This document shows positions 7,798-15,818 of a stretch of 64,000 nucleotides of DNA, in pieces (position 1 is the first letter of the stretch; every line of letters starts with the position of its first letter). Where the stretch lies: the NCBI RefSeq assembly GCF_003574735.1, contig NZ_QORW01000009.1, forward strand, positions 186,001 to 250,000. Reading direction: 5' to 3'. The notes under the pieces are model-generated. The model did no database searches, was not told the origin of the DNA, and saw only the letters and a program-made list of their open reading frames with translations. Source of the stretch: Dongia deserti. Its GTDB lineage: Bacteria > Pseudomonadota > Alphaproteobacteria > Dongiales > Dongiaceae. Both the position numbers and the translations under genes were made by a program.

Positions 7798-8394
7798 ATG
7801 GCGAGCGAACGGGAATGGGTCGAGACAATCCGGAGTGAGCTTGAAAAAGCCATCCGGGATCAACGCTTGGCAATTGAGACGCAACGTCGCCTCAGTTACG
7901 CGAGTAACGTGGTCACCTATCGAGGGAGCCTCGAGAGCCCCAATCTCGACGATCCAACTCCGCCGGCCAATCACGGATATCATACAGATCTGCTGATTTC
8001 CGAGCGCGTTGTCGCAGGAGAGAGTCCAGAATGGGCGCCCCGTGTAGTCGTTGAGTTCAAATTCTCATCCGTGACAACTCATGATGCTCTCACCTACTCG
8101 GCCAAAGCGGCAACCCATAGGTCGCTGCATCCCTACCTCCGATACGGAATCATTGTAGGAAACTACGATGGCCCAGTGCCGAAGCGACTGATACGCCATG
8201 GTCAGCAGTTTGATTTCATGATGACGCTCGGGTCAGACCAACTTACGCCTCCCGAGCGCAAGCAAGTCATCGATTTGCTCAGTGGTGAAATTGAAGCCTC
8301 TCGCATGCTAAGCAAGTTGGCGGCAGAAAAGTCGAATGTGCGGCTTCTCCACAGAAGACTATGCATCCATAGTGAACATGGCGTTTCGAACTGA
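7798..8394 (+). CDS. Orphan PD-(D/E)XK nuclease-like protein
   Basis: A 198-residue protein. After an N-terminal helix (EWVETIRSELEKAIRDQRLAI) comes HTDLLISE, then PRVVVEFKFSS, which together resemble the D...ExK core of PD-(D/E)XK nucleases; KAATHRSLHPYLRYGIIVGN and LIRHGQQFDFMM follow. I recall other uncharacterised proteins with the ATH-HPYLRYG and RHG-FDFM blocks, but no function. The ATG at 7798 is preceded by GGAGGGAG. GC is clearly lower than in the flanking genes and codon use is more mixed, suggesting recent transfer. No methyltransferase or other restriction partner is adjacent. It may be a solitary endonuclease or DNA-repair-type protein. Confidence 0.7.
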   Translation: MASEREWVETIRSELEKAIRDQRLAIETQRRLSYASNVVTYRGSLESPNLDDPTPPANHGYHTDLLISERVVAGESPEWAPRVVVEFKFSSVTTHDALTYSAKAATHRSLHPYLRYGIIVGNYDGPVPKRLIRHGQQFDFMMTLGSDQLTPPERKQVIDLLSGEIEASRMLSKLAAEKSNVRLLHRRLCIHSEHGVSN

Positions 8395-8402
8395 TTGCGA
8401 AC

Positions 8403-9167
8403 TCAGCGCAATATTGAATCGAAAGTCGGCAGTGAAACAAGCGCAGCGCCCGCGATCAGCGCCAGGCAGATGCGGCGGAAGAGGCGCTCACTCGCCAGGC
8501 CGAACATGCGCGTGCCGAGATACATGCCGAGCGCATAGAAGGGCGCGGTGATCAGGGCGAGCAGCAGCACATGCACGCCCAGCAGGCCGGTCGCGACATA
8601 GCTGATCGCCGCGACGACGGAGGTGCAGAAGAAGAACAGGATGATGTTGGCGCGCACGGTCAAGGCCGCGCCGCTGCCGCCGAGCCAATAGGCGACAATC
8701 GGCGGGCCGGCGGTCTGCACGGCGCCGCTCAGGATGCCGGCGGCGAAGCCGACGCTGCCGGTCGTCGCGGGTGTCGGCCGGCCGTGATAGCGCCAGCCGG
8801 AGATCAGTAGCGCCAGCATGGCGATGATCAACGCGGCGATCGCCCAGCGCAGCAGGATCGGATCGACGGAACGCAGGATCGCCGCGCCGAGCGGAATGCC
8901 GATCAGCGCACCGGCCGCCATGATCGCCACTTCCTGGCGATCGGCCTCCCGCCAGGCACTCTTGAGTAGTGCGAGCTGCGCGACGCCATCGATCACCAGC
9001 AGGATCGGCGCCGCGGCCTGCGGCCCGACCGCGGCACTGGCGAGTGGCATAAAGATGAGAGCACCGCCGAACCCCGAGAAGCCCCGCGCCAGCGAGGCGA
9101 TGAAGGATGCGACGATCAGGAAGAAGAGTGCGCCGACGGACTGGCGCGTGAAAAGCTCACTCATCAT
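8403..9167 (-). CDS. TauE/SafE-family membrane transporter
   Basis: A 254-residue integral membrane protein with about seven or eight hydrophobic segments, beginning VGALFFLIVASFIASLA. The family signature GFSGFGGALIFMPL near the N-terminus and its second-half counterpart (GFAAGILSGAVQTAGPPIVA) are both present. TauE/SafE proteins move sulfite or organosulfur anions out of, or into, the cell. The start is taken at the ATG of 9167; a second ATG directly follows. No sulfur metabolism gene is adjacent, so the substrate is open. Confidence 0.88.
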   Translation of the reverse strand: MMSELFTRQSVGALFFLIVASFIASLARGFSGFGGALIFMPLASAAVGPQAAAPILLVIDGVAQLALLKSAWREADRQEVAIMAAGALIGIPLGAAILRSVDPILLRWAIAALIIAMLALLISGWRYHGRPTPATTGSVGFAAGILSGAVQTAGPPIVAYWLGGSGAALTVRANIILFFFCTSVVAAISYVATGLLGVHVLLLALITAPFYALGMYLGTRMFGLASERLFRRICLALIAGAALVSLPTFDSILR

Positions 9168-9216
9168 GCGCGTGCGCCCCCGTGTCGGGGGAGGGGATTG
9201 CACCGCGTGCCTGCCA

Positions 9217-10419
9217 TCAGCTTTGTCTCAGCAACAGCCAGCGCAGTGCGATCGCGAGCGCGGTCGCGCCGAGTGTCACGGCGGTCATGATGGTGAAGGA
9301 TAGCGGCCAGTCCTCCGGTCCTTTGATGAGAACACCCAGTAGAAGGGGGCCCAGGAAGACGCCGACGTTGCGCGCCGCCATCACGATGCCGAAGGCGCCG
9401 GCGCGCGCGGCGCCGCCGACGATGCGATGCGGCACCTGGAAGAGGCAGGTCGGCACGATGCCCGCGCCGATGCCGTAGAAGAGCAGGAGCGCAAGCCCGA
9501 TCCAGCCCTCCGCGAAGGGCGCTGCCATCCACACGATTGCCTGCGAGAGCAGGCCGAGAGTGAGCGCGCGCAGCAGCGGCAGTCCTCGGCCCAGCGCCCA
9601 GCCGGTCAGGATGTTGAAGCCAAGCAACACCACGACGGGCAGCAGATAGGCGCCGACCGACTCACGCAGCGAGAGGCCGTAGCGGATCTCGAGATAGGAG
9701 GTGAGCCACGTCATGAAGGCGAAATACTGGCCCGACCACAGCAGGAAGATCGAGCCGCCGAGCCAGAGCAGCTTCTTCTGCCGCGCGGTGAGCGCTTCTT
9801 CCGCCGTTGTCTTGCGGGTCAGCGCGCCGGCGCTGCGCCGGCCCAGCAGAGCAAGCCCGAGCGCCAGGACGATGCCGAGCCACCACAGGACCCGCCAATC
9901 GGGAAAGGGCGCAGCGACCAACGCGGCGATGATCTGGCCAATGGGGATCCAGCCGGCGAGCAGCCCGGTGACCAGCGGCAGGTCGCGCGGTGCGGCCGCC
10001 TGTGCGGCGATCGCCGGGCCGGCAATGGCGCAGAGCGCGAAACCCAGCCCTTCCAATCCGCGTCCGGCCAGAAACAGGACGGAGGAATCCGGCCAGATCA
10101 GCGCCAGCGCACCGCCCAGGGCCATCACCAGGCCGGCGAGCGCAAGGCCGCGCCCCAAACGTCCATGACCTGGCCGCCCCGTATCCTGCAGCCAGCGGCC
10201 CAAGGGCTGGGAAACCACAACCGCCACAAGGGCATAAATCGACATGAAGCCGGCGGCGACGGCCGGGTCATGAGGGTGGGCGCGCAGCAAATCGGGCAGG
10301 ACCGGCGGCAGCTTGAACTGCTGGAAGGCGCCGGCGCAGCTGACCCCCACCCCCAGCGCAACGCCCGGCCACCAGGTTCTGTGATGGGATTCACTTGCCC
10401 CTACGGTGCCTGTGACCAT
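9217..10419 (-). CDS. Major facilitator superfamily transporter
   Basis: A 400-residue polytopic membrane protein with twelve predicted hydrophobic segments. MFS traits include the cytoplasmic loop after segment 2 (QPLGRWLQDTGRPGHGRLGR) and a long central loop (LGRRSAGALTRKTTAEEALTARQKK) between the two six-helix halves. The first segment contains a GVSCAGAFQQFKLPPVLP stretch. It lies 49 bases upstream of the TauE/SafE gene on the same strand, so the two may form an operon of anion or organic-acid exporters. The substrate cannot be told from the sequence. Confidence 0.9.
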   Translation of the reverse strand: MVTGTVGASESHHRTWWPGVALGVGVSCAGAFQQFKLPPVLPDLLRAHPHDPAVAAGFMSIYALVAVVVSQPLGRWLQDTGRPGHGRLGRGLALAGLVMALGGALALIWPDSSVLFLAGRGLEGLGFALCAIAGPAIAAQAAAPRDLPLVTGLLAGWIPIGQIIAALVAAPFPDWRVLWWLGIVLALGLALLGRRSAGALTRKTTAEEALTARQKKLLWLGGSIFLLWSGQYFAFMTWLTSYLEIRYGLSLRESVGAYLLPVVVLLGFNILTGWALGRGLPLLRALTLGLLSQAIVWMAAPFAEGWIGLALLLFYGIGAGIVPTCLFQVPHRIVGGAARAGAFGIVMAARNVGVFLGPLLLGVLIKGPEDWPLSFTIMTAVTLGATALAIALRWLLLRQS

Positions 10420-10580
10420 CCCGACTTTCCCCTTTTCCTCGGCGGCGAAACAATGCCATCATCCCTGACGAAACGCCTAGCTTGGAACCGGCCACCAAGA
10501 GTCGGTCTGCGCTCGGACGGACATCATCTCGGCCGAGGGTGCGGCCGCCGACACCGGGGACGCCGGGAGTAGTAAGCAAG

Positions 10581-11411
10581 GTGACGACGGCAGCCTTTAC
10601 GGTGTGCTTCTGGGGCGTACGCGGATCGCTTTCCTGCCCCGGACAGGAATATGTCAGATATGGCGGCAATACGTCGTGCCTTGAGGTACGATGCGGGCCG
10701 CATCTGCTCATCATGGATGGCGGCACCGGCATGCGGCCCCTGGGCAAGAAGCTGCTCACAAATGGGCCGATCGAAGCCGACATCTTCTTCACCCATACGC
10801 ATCTCGACCACATCGTCGGCTTGCCGTTCTTCGCGCCGCTCTATCAGCCGGCCTGCAACCTCCATCTGTGGGCGGGGCACCTGAAGCCGCGCACGACTCT
10901 CAAGGACGCGCTCTCCGGCATGATGGTGGAGCCGTTGTTCCCGGTGCCGCTCGACGTCTTCGCCTCCCGGCCGGACTATCACGACTTCGCGGCCGGCGAC
11001 GAATTCGATCCGCAGCCCGGCATCCACGTGCGTACCACGCCGCTCAACCATCCCAACGGCGCCACCGGCTATCGCGTCGAGTTCGGCGGCCGGTCGTTCT
11101 GCTACGTCACCGATTGCGAGCACAAGCCGGGCACGCTCGATCCGCTCATTCTCGACCTGGTGCGCGGCACGGACCTCTTCATCTACGACTCGACCTACAC
11201 CGACGAAGAGTTCTCGAAATATGTCGGCTGGGGCCATTCCACCTGGCAGGAGGGCGTGCGCCTCGCGGACGCGGCGCAGGTGAAGCAGCTGGTGCTGTTC
11301 CACCACGACCCCAGCCATGACGACGATTTCATGGACAAGGTGGTGGCCGAAGCCAACAAGCTCCGCCCCGGCACCATCGCCGCGCGCGAGGGGCTGGAAC
11401 TCGGCATCTAG
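10581..11411 (+). CDS. Metallo-beta-lactamase-fold hydrolase (cyclic nucleotide phosphodiesterase/RNase Z-like)
   Basis: A protein of about 276 residues starting FTVCFWGVRGSLSCPG and YVRYGGNTSCLEV, a beginning typical of MBL-fold proteins annotated as metal-dependent hydrolases of the beta-lactamase superfamily III. The metal site is HTHLDHIVGLPFF, with further ligands in TPLNHPNGATGYRVE, YVTDCEH and LFHHDPSHDD. It resembles class II cyclic-nucleotide phosphodiesterases and RNase Z, and a membrane nucleotide cyclase lies 1.4 kb downstream, so cAMP turnover is possible. The frame is open from 10482; GTG at 10581 is chosen because homology begins there, but no strong ribosome-binding site marks it. 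Confidence 0.82.
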   Translation: MTTAAFTVCFWGVRGSLSCPGQEYVRYGGNTSCLEVRCGPHLLIMDGGTGMRPLGKKLLTNGPIEADIFFTHTHLDHIVGLPFFAPLYQPACNLHLWAGHLKPRTTLKDALSGMMVEPLFPVPLDVFASRPDYHDFAAGDEFDPQPGIHVRTTPLNHPNGATGYRVEFGGRSFCYVTDCEHKPGTLDPLILDLVRGTDLFIYDSTYTDEEFSKYVGWGHSTWQEGVRLADAAQVKQLVLFHHDPSHDDDFMDKVVAEANKLRPGTIAAREGLELGI

Positions 11412-11754
11412 CGCACAGTGCGATGGCAGATTGCGCGCGCTCTTCCCCCTCCAAGAGTTCCCCTTCCTCCCTTGCGGGGGAAGGATGCGCAGCCTTAGCG
11501 AACGACAGTGAGCTTCGGCGGAGCTGGATGGGGGGTAGCGCACCGATAGCTGCGCGCGCTCGCAAGAGCGCCATGCACGCGATAACATCTGAGCCACAGC
11601 GCTCGCGCGATGCGCGCCTGTCGGCGCGGCCCCCTCACCCAGCTTCGCCCCCGGGCTCTTTCGACCCGGGGGTCGGCTGCGCCTCGCTAAGCCTTCGCAT
11701 CCTTCCCCCGCAAGGGGGGAAGGGAATTGCTATGCGGGAACAGGGGGCATCATC
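11412..11754. repeat. Long inverted repeat, family B copy 1 (non-coding gap)
   Basis: The 343-base gap holds no convincing gene. Its left arm (about 11470-11536) begins CCTTGCGGGGGAAGGATGCG and its right arm (about 11630-11715) is the near reverse complement, ending CGCATCCTTCCCCCGCAAGG; further inside, AGCTTCGGCGGAGCTGG pairs with CCCAGCTTCGCC. A strong internal hairpin, CCCCCGGGCTC...GACCCGGGGG, lies at 11649-11672. Relatives occur at 18913, 37500 and 48575. Confidence 0.7.
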
Positions 11755-12606
11755 ATGACTCCCCGCGAGTGGTTCCGGCGCTTGCGCTTCGGGCTCGACA
11801 CGGTGCTGTCGCTCGATCGGCTGGGATTTTTCATTCCGTACCGCTATGCGCGGTCGGTGACACCGCCAAAGCGCTATCCCGCGATTGAGGCGATGTTCGA
11901 GGAAGCGCTGCCGGAGATGGCCTCAGCGCTTGATGCGCTCGAAGCGGTGGCGGAGGACCTGACGCGCATTGCACGTGACGCGAAAGCGCCCGAACCGCGG
12001 TGGGACCAGGACTGGTTCTGCGGCCTCGATGCCGCGATGCTCTATGCGCAGATCCGCCAGCATCGTCCTGCCCACGTGGTCGAGATCGGCAGCGGTCATT
12101 CCACACGCTTCGCCGCGCGCGCGATCGCGGATGGCGGACTTGCAACGCGCTTGATCGCGATCGATCCCAAGCCGCGCGCGAACTTGGCTGCGCTGAAGGT
12201 GGAATGGCACCGCGCGACGCTGCAAGAGGCGCTGGAGAACTCAGGCGGGGACCTCCTTGCCGCGCTGCATCCGGGCGATCTGCTGTTCGTGGATTCCAGC
12301 CACATCCTGATGCCGGGCACCGACGTGGAGCTGATCCTGGCCGAGCTGCTGCCGCGCCTGCCGGAAGGCGCGCTGGTGCACATCCACGACATCTTCCTGC
12401 CCGAAGCCTATCCGGAGAGCTGGGCTTGGCGCGGTTATAACGAGCAGGCGGCAGTGGCGGCCCTGCTGGCCGGCGGCCGCTGGGACATCCTGTTCGCCAG
12501 CCGCTTTGCCCGAGCGCGCTTCGATAAGCGCCTGCGCGAGGGACCGCTCGGCGCCCATGTCGATGCCGCAGGCCCGGCCACCAGCCTGTGGCTCGCGAAA
12601 CGATAA
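11755..12606 (+). CDS. Class I SAM-dependent methyltransferase-like protein
   Basis: A 283-residue soluble protein. The SAM-binding motif I is HVVEIGSGHSTRFAARAI near residue 103, followed by motif II (RLIAIDPKPRANLAAL), LLFVDSSHILMPGTDV and GALVHIHDIFLPEAYPE, the pattern of the methyltransferase-24 group also seen in cephalosporin hydroxylase-like and glycan-modifying enzymes. The N-terminal 80 residues (FIPYRYARSVTPPKRYPAIEAMF) are helical and may bind substrate. No pathway partner is adjacent. The ATG at 11755 lies just after a family B repeat. Confidence 0.85.
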   Translation: MTPREWFRRLRFGLDTVLSLDRLGFFIPYRYARSVTPPKRYPAIEAMFEEALPEMASALDALEAVAEDLTRIARDAKAPEPRWDQDWFCGLDAAMLYAQIRQHRPAHVVEIGSGHSTRFAARAIADGGLATRLIAIDPKPRANLAALKVEWHRATLQEALENSGGDLLAALHPGDLLFVDSSHILMPGTDVELILAELLPRLPEGALVHIHDIFLPEAYPESWAWRGYNEQAAVAALLAGGRWDILFASRFARARFDKRLREGPLGAHVDAAGPATSLWLAKR

Positions 12607-12713
12607 CCAAAAAACATCGCGGACACGCGTACACTCGCCCGTGACTGGCGTGGTGGAACAGTTGGCCTAGACTTGGGCCATCCTCGCGCACAACGCGCGA
12701 CCCTACTGCACCC

Positions 12714-12808
12714 GTCACCCCGGCCAAGTGTGAGCCGCGAGCCGGGGTCCATTGGGCAGACGCTCGTGCGGCCGACAAATGGATCCCGGCTCAAGGCGGG
12801 GATGACAG
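12714..12808. repeat. Dispersed palindromic repeat, family A copy 2
   Basis: GTCACCCCGG at the left edge mirrors a degraded CGGGGATGAC at the right edge, with inner hairpin arms GAGCCGGGGTCCA and TGGATCCCGGCTC. It ends about 33 bases before the cyclase start and lies in its 5' leader or promoter. Confidence 0.7.
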
Positions 12809-12841
12809 GAAGAGAGCGGGCGGCAGAGGAGCGAATATACT

Positions 12842-14191
12842 TTGGAGCTCAAGCGCATACAGCTGGTCGCTGATGACGATGCCAACGCCGACCTGCCGCC
12901 GGCGGTGCGGGCGCGCATCATCACGTTGCAGGACTCGAGCGAACGGCTGATCGGCTGGATCCAGCTCGCCATCATCATCATGTTCGGCGTGCTCTATGGC
13001 TTGAGCCGCCAGACCGCGCCGATGACCACGGCGATCTGGCTCATTACGCCGGCGGCGATCGGGCTCTATTTCATCGCGACGGTGATCCGCCTTGTGCTGT
13101 CCTATCGCATCCGCATGGGCTTCTGGCTGTTGGCGGGATCGATCCTGATCGACATGGCGCTGCTCTACAGCCTCATCTGGAGCTTCCATCTGCAATACAT
13201 GCAGCCGGCGTCCTTCTATCTGAAGGCGCCGACCCAGCAATACGTCTACATCTTCATCGCGTTGCGCGCGCTGCGCTTCGAGGTGCGCTATGTCGTGCTC
13301 GCGGGCGCGGCGGCAGCGCTCGGCTGGCTCACCATGGTGGGCTATGTCGTGTTCGCCGATCCCCATGACGCGATGATCACCCGCAACTACGTGCAATATC
13401 TGACCTCGAATTCCGTGCTGCTGGGCGCGGAGTTCGACAAGATCATCACCATCGCCGCGGTCACCACCATCCTTGCCTTCGCGATCCACGGCGCCCGGCG
13501 CATGATGACCCAGGCGGTGACCGGCGCCCAGGCGCAGGAGAACCTGTCGCGCTTCTTCGCGCCGGAGATCGCGCGTCAAATCAGCCGCTCGGGCGATGCG
13601 ATCCGTGCCGGTGACGGCGAGGCGCGCGACGCCGCCATCCTCAACCTCGATGTGCGCGGCTTCACGAAGCTTGCGTCGATGGCAAGCCCGCAGGAGGTGA
13701 TGAGCGTGCTCGCCGACTATCAACGCCGCATGGTGCCGATCATCCAGCGCCATGGCGGCGCCATCGACAAGTTCCTCGGCGACGGCATCATGGCGACCTT
13801 CGGCGCCACGCGGCCCGTGGAAGACTACGCGGCGCGGGCCATGCGGGCGCTGGAGGAATGCATGGCGGCGGCGGCCGAATGGAGCGCCGAGCAAGCGGCG
13901 GCGGGCCGCCCGCCGCTCATCATCAACGGCGCGCTCGCATCAGGGCGTATCGTCGCCGGCGCCGTCGGCGATGCGACGCGGCTGGAATACACGGTCATCG
14001 GCGACGCAGTGAACTTGTCCGCCAAGCTCGAGAAGCACAACAAGACGGAAGGCTGCCGTGCGCTCGCGTTGAAGGAGACGCATGACGCAGCGTTGGCGCA
14101 GGGGTACAAACCGCAGGGTCTGTATCGCGTGCTGAGCGGAGCGATGGTGGGCGGCGTTGCCGTGCCGCTCGATCTGGTGGCCATCGCATAA
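12842..14191 (+). CDS. Membrane-bound class III adenylate/guanylate cyclase
   Basis: A 449-residue protein with about six hydrophobic segments in the first 215 residues, then a class III cyclase domain. Metal-binding aspartates are in AILNLDVRGFTKLAS and DKFLGDGIMATFG; the substrate/transition-state region is YTVIGDAVNLSAKLE, where the aspartate fits adenylate cyclase. The membrane part contains no named sensor domain and may sense membrane state or ligands. The start is TTG at 12842, supported by GAGGAGCG ten bases upstream and the lack of an in-frame ATG before the first membrane segment. A hydrolase of a fold that includes cyclic-nucleotide phosphodiesterases lies two genes upstream. Confidence 0.92.
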   Translation: MELKRIQLVADDDANADLPPAVRARIITLQDSSERLIGWIQLAIIIMFGVLYGLSRQTAPMTTAIWLITPAAIGLYFIATVIRLVLSYRIRMGFWLLAGSILIDMALLYSLIWSFHLQYMQPASFYLKAPTQQYVYIFIALRALRFEVRYVVLAGAAAALGWLTMVGYVVFADPHDAMITRNYVQYLTSNSVLLGAEFDKIITIAAVTTILAFAIHGARRMMTQAVTGAQAQENLSRFFAPEIARQISRSGDAIRAGDGEARDAAILNLDVRGFTKLASMASPQEVMSVLADYQRRMVPIIQRHGGAIDKFLGDGIMATFGATRPVEDYAARAMRALEECMAAAAEWSAEQAAAGRPPLIINGALASGRIVAGAVGDATRLEYTVIGDAVNLSAKLEKHNKTEGCRALALKETHDAALAQGYKPQGLYRVLSGAMVGGVAVPLDLVAIA

Positions 14192-14367
14192 AGGCGCGAT
14201 CCGAGGATTGGAGTCCTTAGCACTCTGGAAAGGTTGACAAGCGGCGCCGTCGCGGCGAGGCTTCTCGCGCACTTTCGAAATTCGCAGGAAGCATCACCGC
14301 CGCAGCTCAACATGACCCAGAGCGGCGTGGTCCACTGAGCGCGAGGGCCGAAACCGCGCTCGAGCAG

Positions 14368-15159
14368 ATGCTGCGGCGGGACCGGCGCGTCATCGCCGCC
14401 GCCCTGGCTCTGCTCGCGGCCCTGGCCTGGAGCTACACGCTCTGGCTGGCGGATCTCATGCGCATGCCGGGCATGGGAACGCCCGACCTGCGCATGGACG
14501 CCAATCCCTTCGCGCCGGCGATGATGCCGCAGATCCAGCCCTGGAGCCCTACGGAGTTCGCGCTCCTCTTTGCGATGTGGGCCATCATGATGGTCGGCAT
14601 GATGACGCCAGCGGCTGCGCCGATGGTTCTGCTCCATGCGCGCGTCGGACGGCAGGCGGCGGCAAGCGGCCATGTCATGACCGGCAGCGGCTGGTTCTTC
14701 GGCGGTTATCTCCTCGCCTGGACTCTCTTCTCCCTCGCCGCAACCATCGGCCAATGGGCGCTGGAGCGTGCGGCGTTGCTGACCGGATCGATGGCGCTCG
14801 CGAGCACGCCGCTGGCTGCGGCGATCCTGTTCGCGGCCGGATGCTATCAGTTCACGCCACTCAAAGAGGCGTGCCTCTCGCATTGCCAATCGCCACTTGC
14901 TTTCATCCAGCGCCATGGCGGTTTCCGCAGGACGGCGGGCGGTGCCTTGTCTCTCGGGCTGCGCCACGGCACCTATTGCGTCGGCTGCTGCTGGGCGCTG
15001 ATGCTGCTGCTGTTCGCGCTCGGGATCATGAATGTGATGTGGCTCGCTGCGATCGCCGCCTTCGTGCTGCTGGAACGGCTGCTGCCACGGACGCGGCTGC
15101 CGTCCCACGCCGCGGGCGCCGCGCTCATCATGGGCGCAGGGTGGTTGGTATTGGGGTAA
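14368..15159 (+). CDS. DUF2182 polytopic membrane protein (predicted metal-binding)
   Basis: A 263-residue membrane protein with about six segments. DUF2182 features are the Met-rich stretches (LMRMPGMGTPDLRM, MWAIMMVGMMTPAAAPM), YQFTPLKEACLSHC after the fourth segment and LGLRHGTYCVGCCWALMLLLFALGIMN. Clustered Met, Cys and His suggest metal, probably copper, handling; the family's function is unproven. The ATG at 14368 is used. The 176-base gap upstream shows no gene. Confidence 0.87.
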   Translation: MLRRDRRVIAAALALLAALAWSYTLWLADLMRMPGMGTPDLRMDANPFAPAMMPQIQPWSPTEFALLFAMWAIMMVGMMTPAAAPMVLLHARVGRQAAASGHVMTGSGWFFGGYLLAWTLFSLAATIGQWALERAALLTGSMALASTPLAAAILFAAGCYQFTPLKEACLSHCQSPLAFIQRHGGFRRTAGGALSLGLRHGTYCVGCCWALMLLLFALGIMNVMWLAAIAAFVLLERLLPRTRLPSHAAGAALIMGAGWLVLG

Positions 15160-15169
15160 TCCGCGCCGT

Positions 15170-15556
15170 TCAATCAGCGTGCACGTAGAAAGCCTTGTTG
15201 ACGATCACCCAACGGCCTTCAGTTTTGACCATCGTCAGATAGTCGGTGAACCGGACACCCAGATAGTCGTCGGTCAACTTGACCACGGCGGTGTCACCGG
15301 TGACGTCAATGGAGAGCATCTCGGCGAAGTAGGGCGTGCCAGGCGGGATCGACCCTTCCTTTTTGCAAGCCTCAATGAAGGCATCGAGCGGGTCGTATTC
15401 GAGCCGGTCCCTGAAGTGGCCAACAATGAGGCATTTCGGATGAAAGGCACGTCGGAGCTTCGCCTCGTCCGCATACATCATGCCGTCGAGATAGTCGCAC
15501 GCAACCGCATGCACCGCCGCAAAATCACTCGCACGCTTGTCGGATGTCGTCTTCAC
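15170..15556 (-). CDS. NTF2-like (SnoaL/lumazine-binding-like) small protein
   Basis: A 128-residue single-domain protein of the NTF2-like cone fold: an N-terminal helix pair (FAAVHAVACDYLDGMMYADEAKLRRAFHP is the characteristic opening, quoted here only as landmarks DYLDGMM and RRAFHP), FAEMLSIDVTGDTAVVKLTD in the sheet, and DYLTMVKTEGRWVIVNK at the end. Such proteins are annotated as putative lumazine-binding or polyketide-cyclase-like; ligand and role are unknown. The start is GTG at 15556, preceded by AAGGGAG. It is convergent with the DUF2182 gene, ten bases away. Confidence 0.83.
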   Translation of the reverse strand: MKTTSDKRASDFAAVHAVACDYLDGMMYADEAKLRRAFHPKCLIVGHFRDRLEYDPLDAFIEACKKEGSIPPGTPYFAEMLSIDVTGDTAVVKLTDDYLGVRFTDYLTMVKTEGRWVIVNKAFYVHAD

Positions 15557-15673
15557 GACTCTACTCCCTTGCGTTTGCCCTATCGAAAGTGGCTCTGAAG
15601 CACCTTCGCTTTCTCGATTCGTGATGGTCCGGGAGCGCGCGGGTAATGCACCGCTCTACCCACCACCTCCACT

Positions 15674-15768
15674 GTCACCCGGCTTGACCCGGGGTCCATT
15701 GCGCCGCTCGCGCCAAGCCCAACGATGGGCCCCGGATCGCGCCACTTCGTGGCTTGTCCGGGGTGACA
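15674..15768. repeat. Dispersed palindromic repeat, family A copy 3
   Basis: Outer arms are CTGTCACCCGG and CCGGGGTGACAG. Inside are hairpins GACCCGGGGTC and GGGCCCCGGATCGC...GTCCGGGG. It fills most of the 262-base gap between the NTF2-like gene and the histidine kinase; nothing else is recognisable there. Confidence 0.75.
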
Positions 15769-15818
15769 GAAAGAGGCGCATCGTTGGCACGACCATGATG
15801 ATGCGGCGGGCTTGCCGA

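Noticed and set aside
9427-10572. A long plus-strand frame opposite the MFS gene
   Set aside because: Composition is charged and low in hydrophobic residues, antisense to a clear twelve-segment transporter.
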